Part shown: one piece after another, positions 12,171-19,222 of the stretch
How positions within the stretch are numbered: position 1 is the first letter of the stretch
Layout: every line of letters starts with the position of its first letter
NCBI GenBank assembly: GCA_046350675.1
Contig: JAXLZZ010000011.1
Location: forward strand, 1-19,222
Length of the DNA: 19,222 nt
Reading direction: 5' to 3'
Origin: JAXLZZ01 sp046350675
GTDB taxonomy: Bacteria; Patescibacteriota; Saccharimonadia; Saccharimonadales; UBA4665
Position numbers and translations under genes: made by a program
Notes under the pieces: model-generated
Database searches by the model: none
What the model was told of the DNA's origin: nothing
The model's input: the letters and a program-made list of their open reading frames with translations, nothing else

Positions 12171-13922
12171 ATGAGAACATTGGCACAAGATACCGTAAGA
12201 CAAGTAGGCAAATCTGTAAGTTTGCAAGGCTGGGTAAACACTCGTCGTGACCACGGCGGGCTCATATTCGTTGATCTACGAGATCACACCGGGATCACTC
12301 AACTCGTAGTTCAGCCCGAAAATGACGCTGCCTTTACTATTGCCGAAACCCTCAGAGATGAGTTCGTCATTGAAGCTACTGGTGTTGTTTCAGAGCGAGC
12401 CGACGATCTCAAAAACCCACATATAGATACGGGAAACATCGAAATCAGAATTACAGAAATCAAAATCCTGAATCGTTCCGAGACGCCGCCCATCCAAGTT
12501 GAAGGTGATGCTATGGCTGGCGAAGAACTTCGCCTTAAATATCGCTATTTAGATTTACGTCGACCAAAAATGCAGGAAATGCTTAAAAAACGCGCTGATA
12601 TGTATCATCGGATACGAACATACATGGAAAAGGAAGATTTTACTGAAGTAACAACGCCGATTGTTGCCAACTCAAGCCCTGAAGGCGCCCGAGATTTCCT
12701 GATCCCAGCACGTATGCACCCAGGTGCGTTTTACGCATTGCCACAAGCTCCACAACAGTTTAAGCAGCTATTGATGGTGGGTGGCGTACCGCGATACTAT
12801 CAGCTTGCTGCCTGCTTCCGGGATGAAGACCCACGTGCCGACAGATTGTACGGCGAATTTTATCAACTCGATCTTGAGATGTCCTTTGTGCAAGACGGCG
12901 AGGAAGTGCGCACTATGACCGAGCCACTAATCAAGCAACTTGTAACAGATTTTGCAGGCAAGAAATTACTAACCGAAGATATCCCTCGCATGCCCTATCA
13001 AGAAGCAATGGAGAAGTATGGCTCCGACAAGCCCGACTTACGATACGGCATGGAACTTATAGATCTGTCTGAAGAACTACAAGGCACCGAGTTTGGCGTT
13101 TTTGCCGGTGCACTTAAAAAAGGTGTGGTTAAAGCTATTCGAGTGGAGGGTGCAAGCGATCTAAGTCGCTCTCAAATCGACAAGTTCACTGAAATCGCCA
13201 AAGCTGAAGGTGCAGGTGGATTAGCATACTTGGTGTTCGAGAATGGAGAAATTAAATCTCCAATCGCAAAATTCCTGAAGCCTGAAGAGCTCCAAGCTAT
13301 CCGGAGTAAAACCGGCGCTAAAGATGGCGATATCGTCTTCTTCGGTGCCGACGCGCATAACATCGTCAACAAAGTGCTAGGTAAACTACGCATAGCTTTT
13401 GCAGATCACTTTGAGCTCAAAGATCCAAATATCATAAGCCTAGTTTGGATTGTCGACTTTCCGCTGTACGAAAAAGACGAGAAAACAGGTAAGGTGGACT
13501 TTGGTCACAACCCATTCACTATGCCGAAAGGCGGCCTTGATGCGCTAAACGCCGAAGACAAGCTCTCAATTATTGCCGATCAGTTCGATATGGTAATGAA
13601 CGGCTATGAGATCTGCTCCGGAGGCGTTCGCAACCACAACCCCGAGATTATGTACAAAGTTTTCGACATACTCGACTACGACAAAGCGTATGTAGACGAA
13701 AAATTTGGTGCTATGATTAATGCCTTCAAATATGGTGCACCACCGCATGCCGGTTGTGCCTTTGGCGTTGACCGAATCCTCATGGAGCTTATGGGCGAAG
13801 AGAATGTTCGAGAAGTCGTAGCATTCCCAAAGAACGGTTCAGGTGTAGACGTAATGATGAACTCTCCGAGCCCCGTTGACCCCACACAGCTGAAAGAGCT
13901 TGGCGTCAAGACAAGCAACTAG
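12171..13922 (+). CDS. aspS: Aspartyl-tRNA synthetase, bacterial type, probably non-discriminating
   Basis: Charges tRNA-Asp with aspartate (class II synthetase). The 583 residues cover the full bacterial form: N-terminal OB anticodon-binding domain (about 1-105, GWVNTRRDHGGLIFVDLRD), catalytic core beginning LRLKYRYLDLRRP, motif 2 AACFRDEDPRADR, and the GAD insertion domain in the middle (about 280-400). Motif 3 follows as GCAFGVDRILMELMG. His28 in RRDHGG sits where non-discriminating AspRS enzymes such as that of Pseudomonas aeruginosa carry His and discriminating ones usually carry Leu. This suggests it may also charge tRNA-Asn for the GatCAB route; that is an inference, as no gat gene is in the window. 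The ATG gives the expected N-terminus. Confidence 0.96.
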   Translation: MRTLAQDTVRQVGKSVSLQGWVNTRRDHGGLIFVDLRDHTGITQLVVQPENDAAFTIAETLRDEFVIEATGVVSERADDLKNPHIDTGNIEIRITEIKILNRSETPPIQVEGDAMAGEELRLKYRYLDLRRPKMQEMLKKRADMYHRIRTYMEKEDFTEVTTPIVANSSPEGARDFLIPARMHPGAFYALPQAPQQFKQLLMVGGVPRYYQLAACFRDEDPRADRLYGEFYQLDLEMSFVQDGEEVRTMTEPLIKQLVTDFAGKKLLTEDIPRMPYQEAMEKYGSDKPDLRYGMELIDLSEELQGTEFGVFAGALKKGVVKAIRVEGASDLSRSQIDKFTEIAKAEGAGGLAYLVFENGEIKSPIAKFLKPEELQAIRSKTGAKDGDIVFFGADAHNIVNKVLGKLRIAFADHFELKDPNIISLVWIVDFPLYEKDEKTGKVDFGHNPFTMPKGGLDALNAEDKLSIIADQFDMVMNGYEICSGGVRNHNPEIMYKVFDILDYDKAYVDEKFGAMINAFKYGAPPHAGCAFGVDRILMELMGEENVREVVAFPKNGSGVDVMMNSPSPVDPTQLKELGVKTSN

Positions 13923-13940
13923 CTAGTGAGCTGACAGGTG

Positions 13941-13974
13941 TAGCAAATTACCTTACTGCGAACGGTAAGGCTAC
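13941..13974. terminator. Stem-loop between aspS and the convergent small membrane gene
   Basis: CCTTAC/GTAAGG (13951-13956 with 13965-13970) with an 8-nt loop, extended by GTAG/CTAC at the outside. It lies about 30 nt past the aspS stop and just before the 3' end of the convergent gene. There is no clear T tract, so bidirectional termination is only a suggestion. Confidence 0.35.
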
Positions 13975-13979
13975 ATAAG

Positions 13980-14168
13980 TCAACTGATATATTTGAGATA
14001 TACATAGAAAACAAAGTTTGATACAAATAGCCCCCACCCTAAACCTTGCCAGAAAGAGGGATCATTATGACCATTGCCACTGTAAAAGGTTAGCAGGAGG
14101 CCTGCCATAGCAATCAGAAAAAAGAACTCTTTTTTAGGTTGAATGCCAGCTTTCTTATTTTTAACCAT
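13980..14168 (-). CDS. Small membrane protein with two transmembrane helices (62 aa)
   Basis: From ATG at 14168 the protein starts MVKNKKAGIQPKKEFFFLI, a basic cytoplasmic end followed by two hydrophobic helices (about 14-30 and 38-58) joined by a short polar loop (SGNGHNDPSF). The frame is open to an ATG at 14216, but the consensus -10 box TATAAT lies exactly 6 nt before 14168, so the shorter form is preferred. It ends with TGA. I recognise no family; it is a two-helix hairpin protein between aspS and the DNA glycosylase gene. Confidence 0.65.
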   Translation of the reverse strand: MVKNKKAGIQPKKEFFFLIAMAGLLLTFYSGNGHNDPSFWQGLGWGLFVSNFVFYVYLKYIS

Positions 14169-14174
14169 ATGCAC

Positions 14175-14180
14175 ATTATA
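14175..14180 (-). promoter_or_regulatory. Consensus -10 box giving a leaderless start at 14168
   Basis: TATAAT on the minus strand is separated by exactly 6 nt (GTGCAT) from the ATG at 14168, the same spacing as at 6363 and 9276. No Shine-Dalgarno site is present. Confidence 0.6.
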
Positions 14181-14221
14181 CATGCACGAGGCGTGCGTAA
14201 ACACTTGTCCACACAACTTTG

Positions 14222-14860
14222 CTAAACAGACGGTTTGTTATCCAGAGAGTGCCAGACGTACCAGCTGGCAACAGATTCATAGGGGTGCCAAGAGTATTTG
14301 AGGGCAGTGGTTTTGATGTCATCAGGCGAAGGTAATGCTTCGAGACCGTATAGTGCACGTACTCCGTTGCGAATCCCAAGGTCGCCCACAGGCAAAACAT
14401 CTAAGCGACCCATACAGAACATCAGGAACATGTGCACGGTCCACTCCCCAATACCCTTTACGTCTGTAAGTTCAGTGATGATTTCTTCATTACTTAACGT
14501 GTTAAGTGTCGAGAAATCTATCTTCTTATCTATGACATGCTGTGCCAAATCACGAACATAGTTAGCCTTGGCATTGCTTAGGCCGGCGCTCCGCAGCTCA
14601 TCTGGTTTTTTATCGAGTATAGCTTCGGGTCTCGGCAGCGTTCCTCCAAATAAACGTTCGAATCGCTGCTGAATGCTGGCAGCAGCTTTAACGCTCAGCT
14701 GTTGGCTGATTATTGAACTCACCAAGGCTTCGTAATAGTTGGTGTGAGGGACAAACCGGGCTAATCCGGCCAGCTGAATAATTGGCCCCAACACAGGGTC
14801 GACCTTGAGTAAATGAGATTGAGCTTTCTTGAGCTCGATGGGCGAGGCTATTGGTGACAT
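14222..14860 (-). CDS. DNA-3-methyladenine glycosylase II-like (AlkA/HhH-GPD)
   Basis: Removes alkylated bases from DNA at the start of base-excision repair. The 212 residues are the HhH-GPD catalytic unit alone, shorter than E. coli AlkA (282) because the extra N-terminal domain is missing. YYEALVSSIISQQLSVKAA (42-60) is the typical AlkA entry. The helix-hairpin-helix is VKGIGEWTVHMFLMF (134-148). The catalytic Asp is Asp160 in LPVGDLGIRNGV, and the C-terminal part reads WHPYESVASWYVW, near the AlkA pattern 'W.PYRS.A..YLW'. There is no Fe-S cluster Cys set, which separates it from MutY/Nth. The start has TACAAT 6 nt upstream. It is divergent from the DUF1295 gene. Confidence 0.92.
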   Translation of the reverse strand: MSPIASPIELKKAQSHLLKVDPVLGPIIQLAGLARFVPHTNYYEALVSSIISQQLSVKAAASIQQRFERLFGGTLPRPEAILDKKPDELRSAGLSNAKANYVRDLAQHVIDKKIDFSTLNTLSNEEIITELTDVKGIGEWTVHMFLMFCMGRLDVLPVGDLGIRNGVRALYGLEALPSPDDIKTTALKYSWHPYESVASWYVWHSLDNKPSV

Positions 14861-14866
14861 GCATTC

Positions 14867-14872
14867 ATTGTA
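14867..14872 (-). promoter_or_regulatory. -10 box giving a leaderless start for the AlkA-like gene
   Basis: TACAAT on the minus strand, 6 nt (GAATGC) before the ATG at 14860. It lies in the 38-nt region between two divergent starts, so the two promoters must overlap. Confidence 0.5.
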
Positions 14873-14898
14873 CGTTGCTCGTATAGATACTCGAAGGT

Positions 14899-15681
14899 AT
14901 GATGATAGATATGAATGATCTTCTGCAGATCCTGCTCATAAACGTAGGCTTGGTCTTGGCGTATATGACCGCCTGGTTTTTGGTGGCAAAGTCGCGTAAA
15001 CGTATCGATACGGTGGATATTGCGTGGGGCTTGGGTTTTGTGTTGGTCGCCTGGGCAACGCTGGCGCAATCACCAAGCTTCCATAGCTTACTGATAGCAA
15101 ATATTGTTACAGTGTGGGGCGTTCGTCTGGCATATCACATACACGCTCGTCACAAACGCTCGAAAGAGGATAGACGGTATCAGGAGATTACGAGTAAATG
15201 GAAAGGCAATTTCTGGCTACGCGCCTATACATCAATATTTATCTTGCAAGGCGTACTCGTGATACTAGTCGGTTTGCCGATTATTGTTGCTGCAAATCAA
15301 CCAATTCAGGGATTAAGTTGGTTAAGTTACATTGGCGTGGTCATATGGTCAGTTGGATTTGTGATTGAGGCAGTAGCTGACAAAGAGTTAAGTGATTTCT
15401 TAAAGCAAATAAAAAGACCCAAGATTATGCAGACGGGGCTGTGGCGGTACAGTCGCCATCCAAACTATTTTGGTGAGCTAATGCAGTGGTGGGCAATCGG
15501 TATAATTGCTTTGCAGGTATCGTATGGCTGGCTTGGGCTTATCGGGCCAATTACGCTCAGTGTATTAATTATCTTCATTTCAGGCATACCACCCACAGAA
15601 CGCGCCAGACAAAACGATAAAGACTACCAAATCTACAAACAAAAAACGAGCGCATTGATCCCTTTACCGAATCGTAAATAA
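14899..15681 (+). CDS. DUF1295 / steroid 5-alpha-reductase-like membrane protein
   Basis: A 260-residue polytopic membrane protein with about six hydrophobic helices. Family marks are DIAWGLGFVLVAW (40-52), TVWGVRLAYHIHARH (71-85), DRRYQEITSKW (91-101) and the C-terminal TGLWRYSRHPNYFGELMQWW (179-198). The last corresponds to the R-H-P-N-Y motif shared by DUF1295, steroid 5-alpha reductases and isoprenylcysteine methyltransferases, a region that binds NADPH or SAM. The substrate is not known. Three ATG codons lie close together (14899, 14902, 14911) and no site decides between them. Confidence 0.88.
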   Translation: MMIDMNDLLQILLINVGLVLAYMTAWFLVAKSRKRIDTVDIAWGLGFVLVAWATLAQSPSFHSLLIANIVTVWGVRLAYHIHARHKRSKEDRRYQEITSKWKGNFWLRAYTSIFILQGVLVILVGLPIIVAANQPIQGLSWLSYIGVVIWSVGFVIEAVADKELSDFLKQIKRPKIMQTGLWRYSRHPNYFGELMQWWAIGIIALQVSYGWLGLIGPITLSVLIIFISGIPPTERARQNDKDYQIYKQKTSALIPLPNRK

Positions 15682-15842
15682 CTTGACGATAAGCACGAGC
15701 AGCGCTACGCTGGTAGCAGTTCTACAAAATAGAAATCTATGAATATATACATTTTGCCTAAAAAGCGTTTGAACGCATTTGCCCTCAGCGTGCTGCAACA
15801 CCTTTCATAAAAGATTTGTTGATAGTTGTAACCGATGAATTT
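15682..15842. other. Intergenic region without a recognised gene
   Basis: I see only weak hairpins: GCTAC/GTAGC (15704-15717), 23 nt after the upstream stop, and a small GCGTT/AACGC dyad near 15768-15779. No T tract follows either one. Confidence 0.4.
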
Positions 15843-15851
15843 TGCTAGAAT
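15843..15851 (+). promoter_or_regulatory. Extended -10 promoter of the large membrane-anchored protein
   Basis: TGC followed by TAGAAT forms an extended -10 element; TTGATA (15819-15824) upstream is too far (21 nt) to be a good -35. The leader would be about 11 nt and includes AAAAGGA, 5 nt before the ATG at 15869. Confidence 0.5.
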
Positions 15852-15868
15852 AAAGCAAAAGGACATAT

Positions 15869-17713
15869 ATGGTGGGCTTCAAAAAAAACGAGGATAAAAA
15901 ACCGTCGAAGGAAGAAGAGCTTATTAAACGTGTCGACGCAATGCTTGACCCAAAAGCCACCAATCAACCTGCTCCGGCTACAAAATCGACCGTAGAGCCC
16001 AAAGCTCAGGCTGCTCCACCTCCGTTAGATATTTTCAAAGATACTAAGACGGCGCCAGAAGTCCCCGGGGCAACCGTTAAGCCAACTACTCAAACGGAGT
16101 TAAAATCTGCACCAACAATTGAACAAATTGCTGATAAAGCGGAACAAAAGCAAACTACAGAACCTACAGTAGAAACAAAGCCAAAGGTTATAGCACCCGT
16201 TGAAGAGCAGCAAGTTGAGCCCACGCCAATTGATGAGTCGAACCCCAAGATCGAAAACAAGGAAACAGACAAGGCTGTCGAAGATATCGTTGCCAAAGAA
16301 GGCGATGCGCTTCTGGCGGCTCAGGACGCAGCTGTTAAAAAAGCCAATACTCCTGCAAAACCCAAAGAGATAACGGGCTTCAAAGCGAAGGTCAAGAAAG
16401 TGCTCAAAAGCAAAACAACCTGGGCCATTGTAGCTGCGCTGCTAATCATTCTGTTTGCTATTCCGTATACCCGGTATAAAATTCTCGGATTCTTTATCAA
16501 AAAACAGGTGACTATCAGCATTGTCGATAGCAAAACCAACGTGCCAGTTAGTAATGCCCAGGTGGTTGTTTCTGGTCAGCAACTTAAAACTGATGGCGAG
16601 GGTCAAGTCCGTGCAGAAATAGGGGTCGGTCCAGCTGAGCTTGAAATCAAAAAGCAATACTATAAATCCGCAGAAGAAACAGTATTTATTGGCATTAGTA
16701 ATACCCAGAACCCAAAGATAGATTTACAGGCAACAGGCCGGCAAGTGCCAATCACGGTTGTCGATCGAATAACTGGCCAACCAGTGTCAAATGCCGAGGT
16801 AAAAGTCATTAATACCTCAGTCAAAACTGATAAAAAGGGCAAAGCTACCATAGTGCTTCCAGCAACAAATACCACTGAAGAAACAAGCATTAAAGCAAAG
16901 GGCTACAACCCAAGCACTCCTACAATACAAATTACCAATGAGGTGGTTCCTGAGAATACATTTAGTCTGACCCCAGTTGGCAAGGTGTACTTTTTATCAA
17001 ATCAGACTGGAAAGATTGATGTAGTGAAGTCCAACTTAGATGGCACGGATCGTAAGGTCGTGCTTGCAGGTGCAGGAAAAGAGGAGCCGAACAACACAAG
17101 TCTATTGGCTTCACGTGACTGGCGTTATGTAATGCTCAAGTCAAAACGCGATAGCGGTCAGCCGGCTCTGTATCTGATCGACACCTCTAATGACAAAGTT
17201 GACCAGGTAGATAGCAGTAATGGAGATGTTGAACCTATTGGGTGGTATGGCCATTACTTTATGTACAGCCTCACCAACAATGCAGTTAGTCAGTCGAAGA
17301 GTGGCAAGCAGATTATAAAAAGTCATGATGCTGATAAAGACCAGTCTAACCAGCTCGATCAAACCCAAGCCGAGGGTACACCTAGTAGCTATGCTTACCA
17401 AGTATTCGATAACTTCCACATACTCAACAACTTGCTTAGCTACACAGTGCAGTGGAATACCTATGACGCTACCGGCAACGGCGTAAACCTAGCTAATAAG
17501 AATGATTCGATTCGTGGCGTGCAGCCAAACGGTCAAAACAAGAAGGACTATCAAACATTCCCTGCACAAGGCGTGAGCTATATACAATCTGCGCAATATG
17601 GACCGCAGAACGTCTACTACTCCGTATATAACGGTGATAATGGGAAAACGTCATACTATCAATTTGACGGGCAGAGCGCGACAGCCGTAAAAAATATCGA
17701 TCAAGCGATCTAA
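15869..17713 (+). CDS. Large single-pass membrane protein with two Ig/carboxypeptidase-regulatory-like repeats and a propeller-like part; frame broken near the end
   Basis: A 614-residue frame. Residues 1-183 are charged, Pro/Ala/Glu-rich and probably disordered in the cytoplasm; a single helix (about 184-199) spans the membrane. Outside are two tandem beta-sandwich repeats (about 213-288 and 292-366). They are recognisable by VTISIVDSKTNVPVSNAQV and VPITVVDRITGQPVSNAEV, each followed by a KTD...G turn, as in carboxypeptidase-regulatory-like or PEGA-type domains. After about 370 come WD/TolB-like strands (KVYFLSNQTGKIDVVKSNLDGTDRKVVL, PALYLIDTSNDKV) suggesting a beta-propeller. AGGA lies 5 nt before the ATG. 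The stop at 17711-17713 appears premature: coding continues in the -1 frame to 18027 after an A6 run at 17689-17694. The role is unknown; a surface or envelope-sensing protein would fit. Confidence 0.85.
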   Translation: MVGFKKNEDKKPSKEEELIKRVDAMLDPKATNQPAPATKSTVEPKAQAAPPPLDIFKDTKTAPEVPGATVKPTTQTELKSAPTIEQIADKAEQKQTTEPTVETKPKVIAPVEEQQVEPTPIDESNPKIENKETDKAVEDIVAKEGDALLAAQDAAVKKANTPAKPKEITGFKAKVKKVLKSKTTWAIVAALLIILFAIPYTRYKILGFFIKKQVTISIVDSKTNVPVSNAQVVVSGQQLKTDGEGQVRAEIGVGPAELEIKKQYYKSAEETVFIGISNTQNPKIDLQATGRQVPITVVDRITGQPVSNAEVKVINTSVKTDKKGKATIVLPATNTTEETSIKAKGYNPSTPTIQITNEVVPENTFSLTPVGKVYFLSNQTGKIDVVKSNLDGTDRKVVLAGAGKEEPNNTSLLASRDWRYVMLKSKRDSGQPALYLIDTSNDKVDQVDSSNGDVEPIGWYGHYFMYSLTNNAVSQSKSGKQIIKSHDADKDQSNQLDQTQAEGTPSSYAYQVFDNFHILNNLLSYTVQWNTYDATGNGVNLANKNDSIRGVQPNGQNKKDYQTFPAQGVSYIQSAQYGPQNVYYSVYNGDNGKTSYYQFDGQSATAVKNIDQAI

Positions 17714-18027
17714 ACAAAACCTACCCAACATATCTGGTATCTCCTGGTAGTAGCCAAACGCTTTGGAGTGACGTCCGCGATGGTAAGTACACCTTATTCT
17801 TAGGCGATAACAGTGGCAAGAACCCCAAACAAATTGCTTCTAACGGTGATTACGCGCCATATGGTTGGTACAACGATAGTTTGATCCTAGTTTCAAAAGG
17901 TAATAATCAATTATTGGTAATGCCTGTTTCAGGCGTGCAGCCGCCTAAGCAGCCGCTCAAAGTCACGAACTACTATCGCCCAGCCGTCACGTTTACTGGT
18001 TACGGTTATGGTTATGGCGGCCTATAG
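17695..18027 (+). pseudogene. Frame-shifted 3' continuation of the membrane-anchored protein
   Basis: An open frame with no start codon of its own near the junction (110 codons, ending at TAG 18025-18027). It continues the same kind of protein: YPTYLVSPGSSQTLWSDV, GKYTLFLGDNSGKNPKQI, YGWYNDSLILVSKGNNQLLV, then a Gly/Tyr end GYGYGYGGL. These are further propeller-like strands with the same composition as the upstream part. One extra base in the A6 run at 17689-17694 would join both into a protein of about 725 residues. The run reads A AAA AAT in the upstream frame, a possible slippery site for -1 frameshifting; an assembly indel or a true mutation are simpler alternatives. The end overlaps the convergent gene by 35 nt. 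Confidence 0.75.
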
Positions 18028-18862
18028 CAGCTCGCTTAAGAGTAACAATCTTCATTTTGCCATCTGAGTGTAATGAACCCCGCCATACTCGATTAGCGAG
18101 CTTATACGGCTTATCGAGCTTGATAGTATCGATCCTTTTTACTAGGTTCATCTTTCGTAGTTGTGCTGCGATGAGCTCACGTTCCGTGTCAGTGTCAGGA
18201 TCGATCATATGAGATGGCTGGAAGTTTTGGCGAATAATACTAACCCCCACATCCCTCGAAGCTGCTCCAACCCAGAGTACGTTATCGCCAAAAACGTGTT
18301 TGCTTCGGTTGTGCCAATGAATTGTCTGTATGCTAAATTTTTTTGTATCGTCATACGTAGTTGCCCAGAACCTCACATGGTGTCGTGAAGCCGAGGAGCC
18401 TTGCGGCTGAACCTCAAACGCGATATCCTGCTTGCGTCCAAAAAGGTACAGACTGCTAACGGGTGCATTAGGGTATGAGAGCTTCAAAATATGACTGTAT
18501 ACGAGACGTAACATGTTGCGCAGGCTGTGTCGGTCGGCTACCTCCCAGCCTGCATCTTGCATGGCATTTATAAGCTCACGACGGGTGCCAATGATACCAA
18601 TATTGAGCGGATCAGACGCCAGACCATCTGGTGTCACGCAGTACAGCGGAAGATGTTTTGGAGGATGGATGATGCGAATCAGACGGATCGCGGCAGGGAT
18701 GAGTACGTAAGCCGCGAGTATATAGGTGATGAAGATCGCAAGCGTCCAAGGTAGTTCCTCGTTAAGATAAGGAAAAATATCGTGCACGGAAAAATAGGCG
18801 ATAATCAGGCCAGGGATAAGAATAGCGAAGCGTTTAACTACGCGCAGAACATATTGAACCAT
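17993..18862 (-). CDS. Membrane protein with LssY C-terminal domain
   Basis: A 289-residue protein. The first 65 residues hold two hydrophobic helices (about 10-30 and 38-62), followed by a soluble domain with the LssY_C signature. In order these are PLNIGIIGTRRELINAMQDAGWEVAD, then YPNAPVSSLYLFGRKQDIAFEVQ, SSASRHHVRFWAT and VLWVGAASRDVGV. In other bacteria this domain is found alone or fused to PAP2 phosphatase and DedA membrane domains (LssY of Legionella); its biochemical activity is not established. The C-terminus is basic and His/Asn-rich. TACTAT lies 7 nt before the ATG (18870-18875), again suggesting a nearly leaderless mRNA. It is convergent with, and overlaps, the frame-shifted gene. 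Confidence 0.85.
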   Translation of the reverse strand: MVQYVLRVVKRFAILIPGLIIAYFSVHDIFPYLNEELPWTLAIFITYILAAYVLIPAAIRLIRIIHPPKHLPLYCVTPDGLASDPLNIGIIGTRRELINAMQDAGWEVADRHSLRNMLRLVYSHILKLSYPNAPVSSLYLFGRKQDIAFEVQPQGSSASRHHVRFWATTYDDTKKFSIQTIHWHNRSKHVFGDNVLWVGAASRDVGVSIIRQNFQPSHMIDPDTDTERELIAAQLRKMNLVKRIDTIKLDKPYKLANRVWRGSLHSDGKMKIVTLKRAAIGRHNHNRNQ

Positions 18863-18906
18863 TCATTACATAGTACTACGAAGCAGTAGGAACTACACCT
18901 TTGGCA

Positions 18907-19027
18907 CATTTTGGCCCAAAATCTGCGCTCCGTACTCGCCGTACCGTAGAGTACGACTCGCCGGAGCCTGTCCTGAACTTGTTTCAGGAGTGCTCGCTTT
19001 CAAGCCAAACTGCACAAAAATGTGCAG
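18907..19027. repeat. Hairpin-rich intergenic element upstream of mutY
   Basis: Four inverted repeats follow one another: ATTTTGG/CCAAAAT (18908-18922, central C), CGTACTC/GAGTACG (about 18930-18954), TCCTGAA/TTCAGGA (18971-18989) and CTGCACA/TGTGCAG with loop AAAA (19010-19027). The last directly precedes the mutY -10 box and could be an operator. The CGCCGTA...CTC wording recalls the hairpin cluster at 4492-4532, hinting at one repeat family. Confidence 0.5.
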
Positions 19028-19035
19028 CTCCTTAG

Positions 19036-19041
19036 TATAAT
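19036..19041 (+). promoter_or_regulatory. Consensus -10 box of mutY
   Basis: A perfect TATAAT 9 nt before the ATG at 19051; the leader would be only about 3 nt. No Shine-Dalgarno sequence is seen. Confidence 0.5.
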
Positions 19042-19050
19042 GAGTTGACG

Positions 19051-19222
19051 ATGGACGAGACCGAGGTTCAAGACTTTCAGCAATTAGTGTGGGACTACTA
19101 TAGTGTACACGGACGGCATGATCTTCCGTGGCGTCAGCCCGAAACAACTGGCGACTTTGACCCATACAAAATTATGGTCAGTGAGATCATGTTGCAGCAA
19201 ACTCAGGTGGCTCGTGTAGTTG
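19051..19222 (+). CDS. mutY: A/G-specific adenine DNA glycosylase, N-terminal part (cut by window edge)
   Basis: Removes adenine mispaired with 8-oxoguanine. Only 57 codons are inside the window, but they carry the family's N-terminal signature. HGRHDLPWRQP is followed by DPYKIMVSEIMLQQTQVARVV; the Glu in SEIMLQQTQV corresponds to the catalytic Glu37 of E. coli MutY. The insertion between LPWR and DPYKI is a few residues longer than usual (QPETTGDF). A TTG at 19045 is an alternative in-frame start; ATG 19051 is preferred. It is the second base-excision glycosylase in the window, after the AlkA-like gene. Confidence 0.9.
   Translation, partial: MDETEVQDFQQLVWDYYSVHGRHDLPWRQPETTGDFDPYKIMVSEIMLQQTQVARVV

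Noticed and set aside
14169..14216. Upstream ATG 14216 for the small membrane protein
   Set aside because: The consensus -10 box lies between it and ATG 14168, so a transcript from that promoter cannot contain it.
18893..19165. Minus-strand 90-codon frame across the mutY start
   Set aside because: It runs through several hairpins and is antisense to the conserved start of mutY.
1..19222. UGA recoding as in Gracilibacteria/Absconditabacteria
   Set aside because: No real gene frame contains in-frame TGA, and one gene ends with TGA.

Overview
The window reads as a contiguous piece of a small bacterial chromosome from the candidate phyla radiation (Patescibacteria), most probably a Saccharibacteria-like organism. 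This is inferred from the gene mix: a four-helix-bundle 'S23/IVP' protein inside a polysaccharide operon, many short orphan membrane proteins, an LssY-C protein, a DUF1295 protein, compact spacing and several apparently leaderless promoters. No taxonomic marker such as rRNA is present. Stops are TAA, TAG and TGA, and no long frame reads through TGA, so there is no sign of UGA recoding.

Layout. Positions 1-4418 (minus strand) form a cell-surface polysaccharide operon read right to left: a polyprenyl-phosphate sugar-1-phosphate transferase, a small four-helix-bundle protein, a GT4 glycosyltransferase and glmS (UDP-GlcNAc precursor supply, cut by the left edge). Divergent from it, 4606-5916 encodes an O-antigen ligase/polymerase-type membrane protein, so the two transcripts together cover precursor supply, lipid-linked initiation, elongation and polymerisation or ligation of a surface glycan. 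Positions 5917-6362 hold no gene but are full of hairpins and repeats. A LexA-type DNA-binding protein without the LexA protease domain (6363) overlaps a membrane-anchored orphan (6836).

Positions 7532-8066 are non-coding and are the most interesting part. A small fold-back repeat is followed by what looks like a cobalamin riboswitch with an unusually large P2-like arm. Its expression platform hides the ribosome-binding site of an orphan soluble protein with a C-terminal Cys-rich tail (8067-9242). Next come a zinc-ribbon microprotein that overlaps nadD, a probable 30-residue microprotein, a DsbA-like oxidoreductase (minus), a CNNM/CorC-like CBS membrane protein and aspS.

The right part holds a tiny two-helix membrane protein (minus), an AlkA-type DNA glycosylase (minus), a DUF1295 membrane enzyme, and a large membrane-anchored protein with two Ig/carboxypeptidase-regulatory-like repeats and a propeller-like region whose reading frame is broken at an A6 run. 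It ends with a convergent LssY-C membrane protein and the first 57 codons of mutY, cut by the right edge.

Several genes (6363, 9276, 14168 minus, 14860 minus, and with slightly different spacing 18862 minus, 12171 and 19051) have a -10-like hexamer only 6-9 nt before the start codon, suggesting leaderless or nearly leaderless transcripts. Canonical Shine-Dalgarno sites are few (10938 minus, 15869, 8067).
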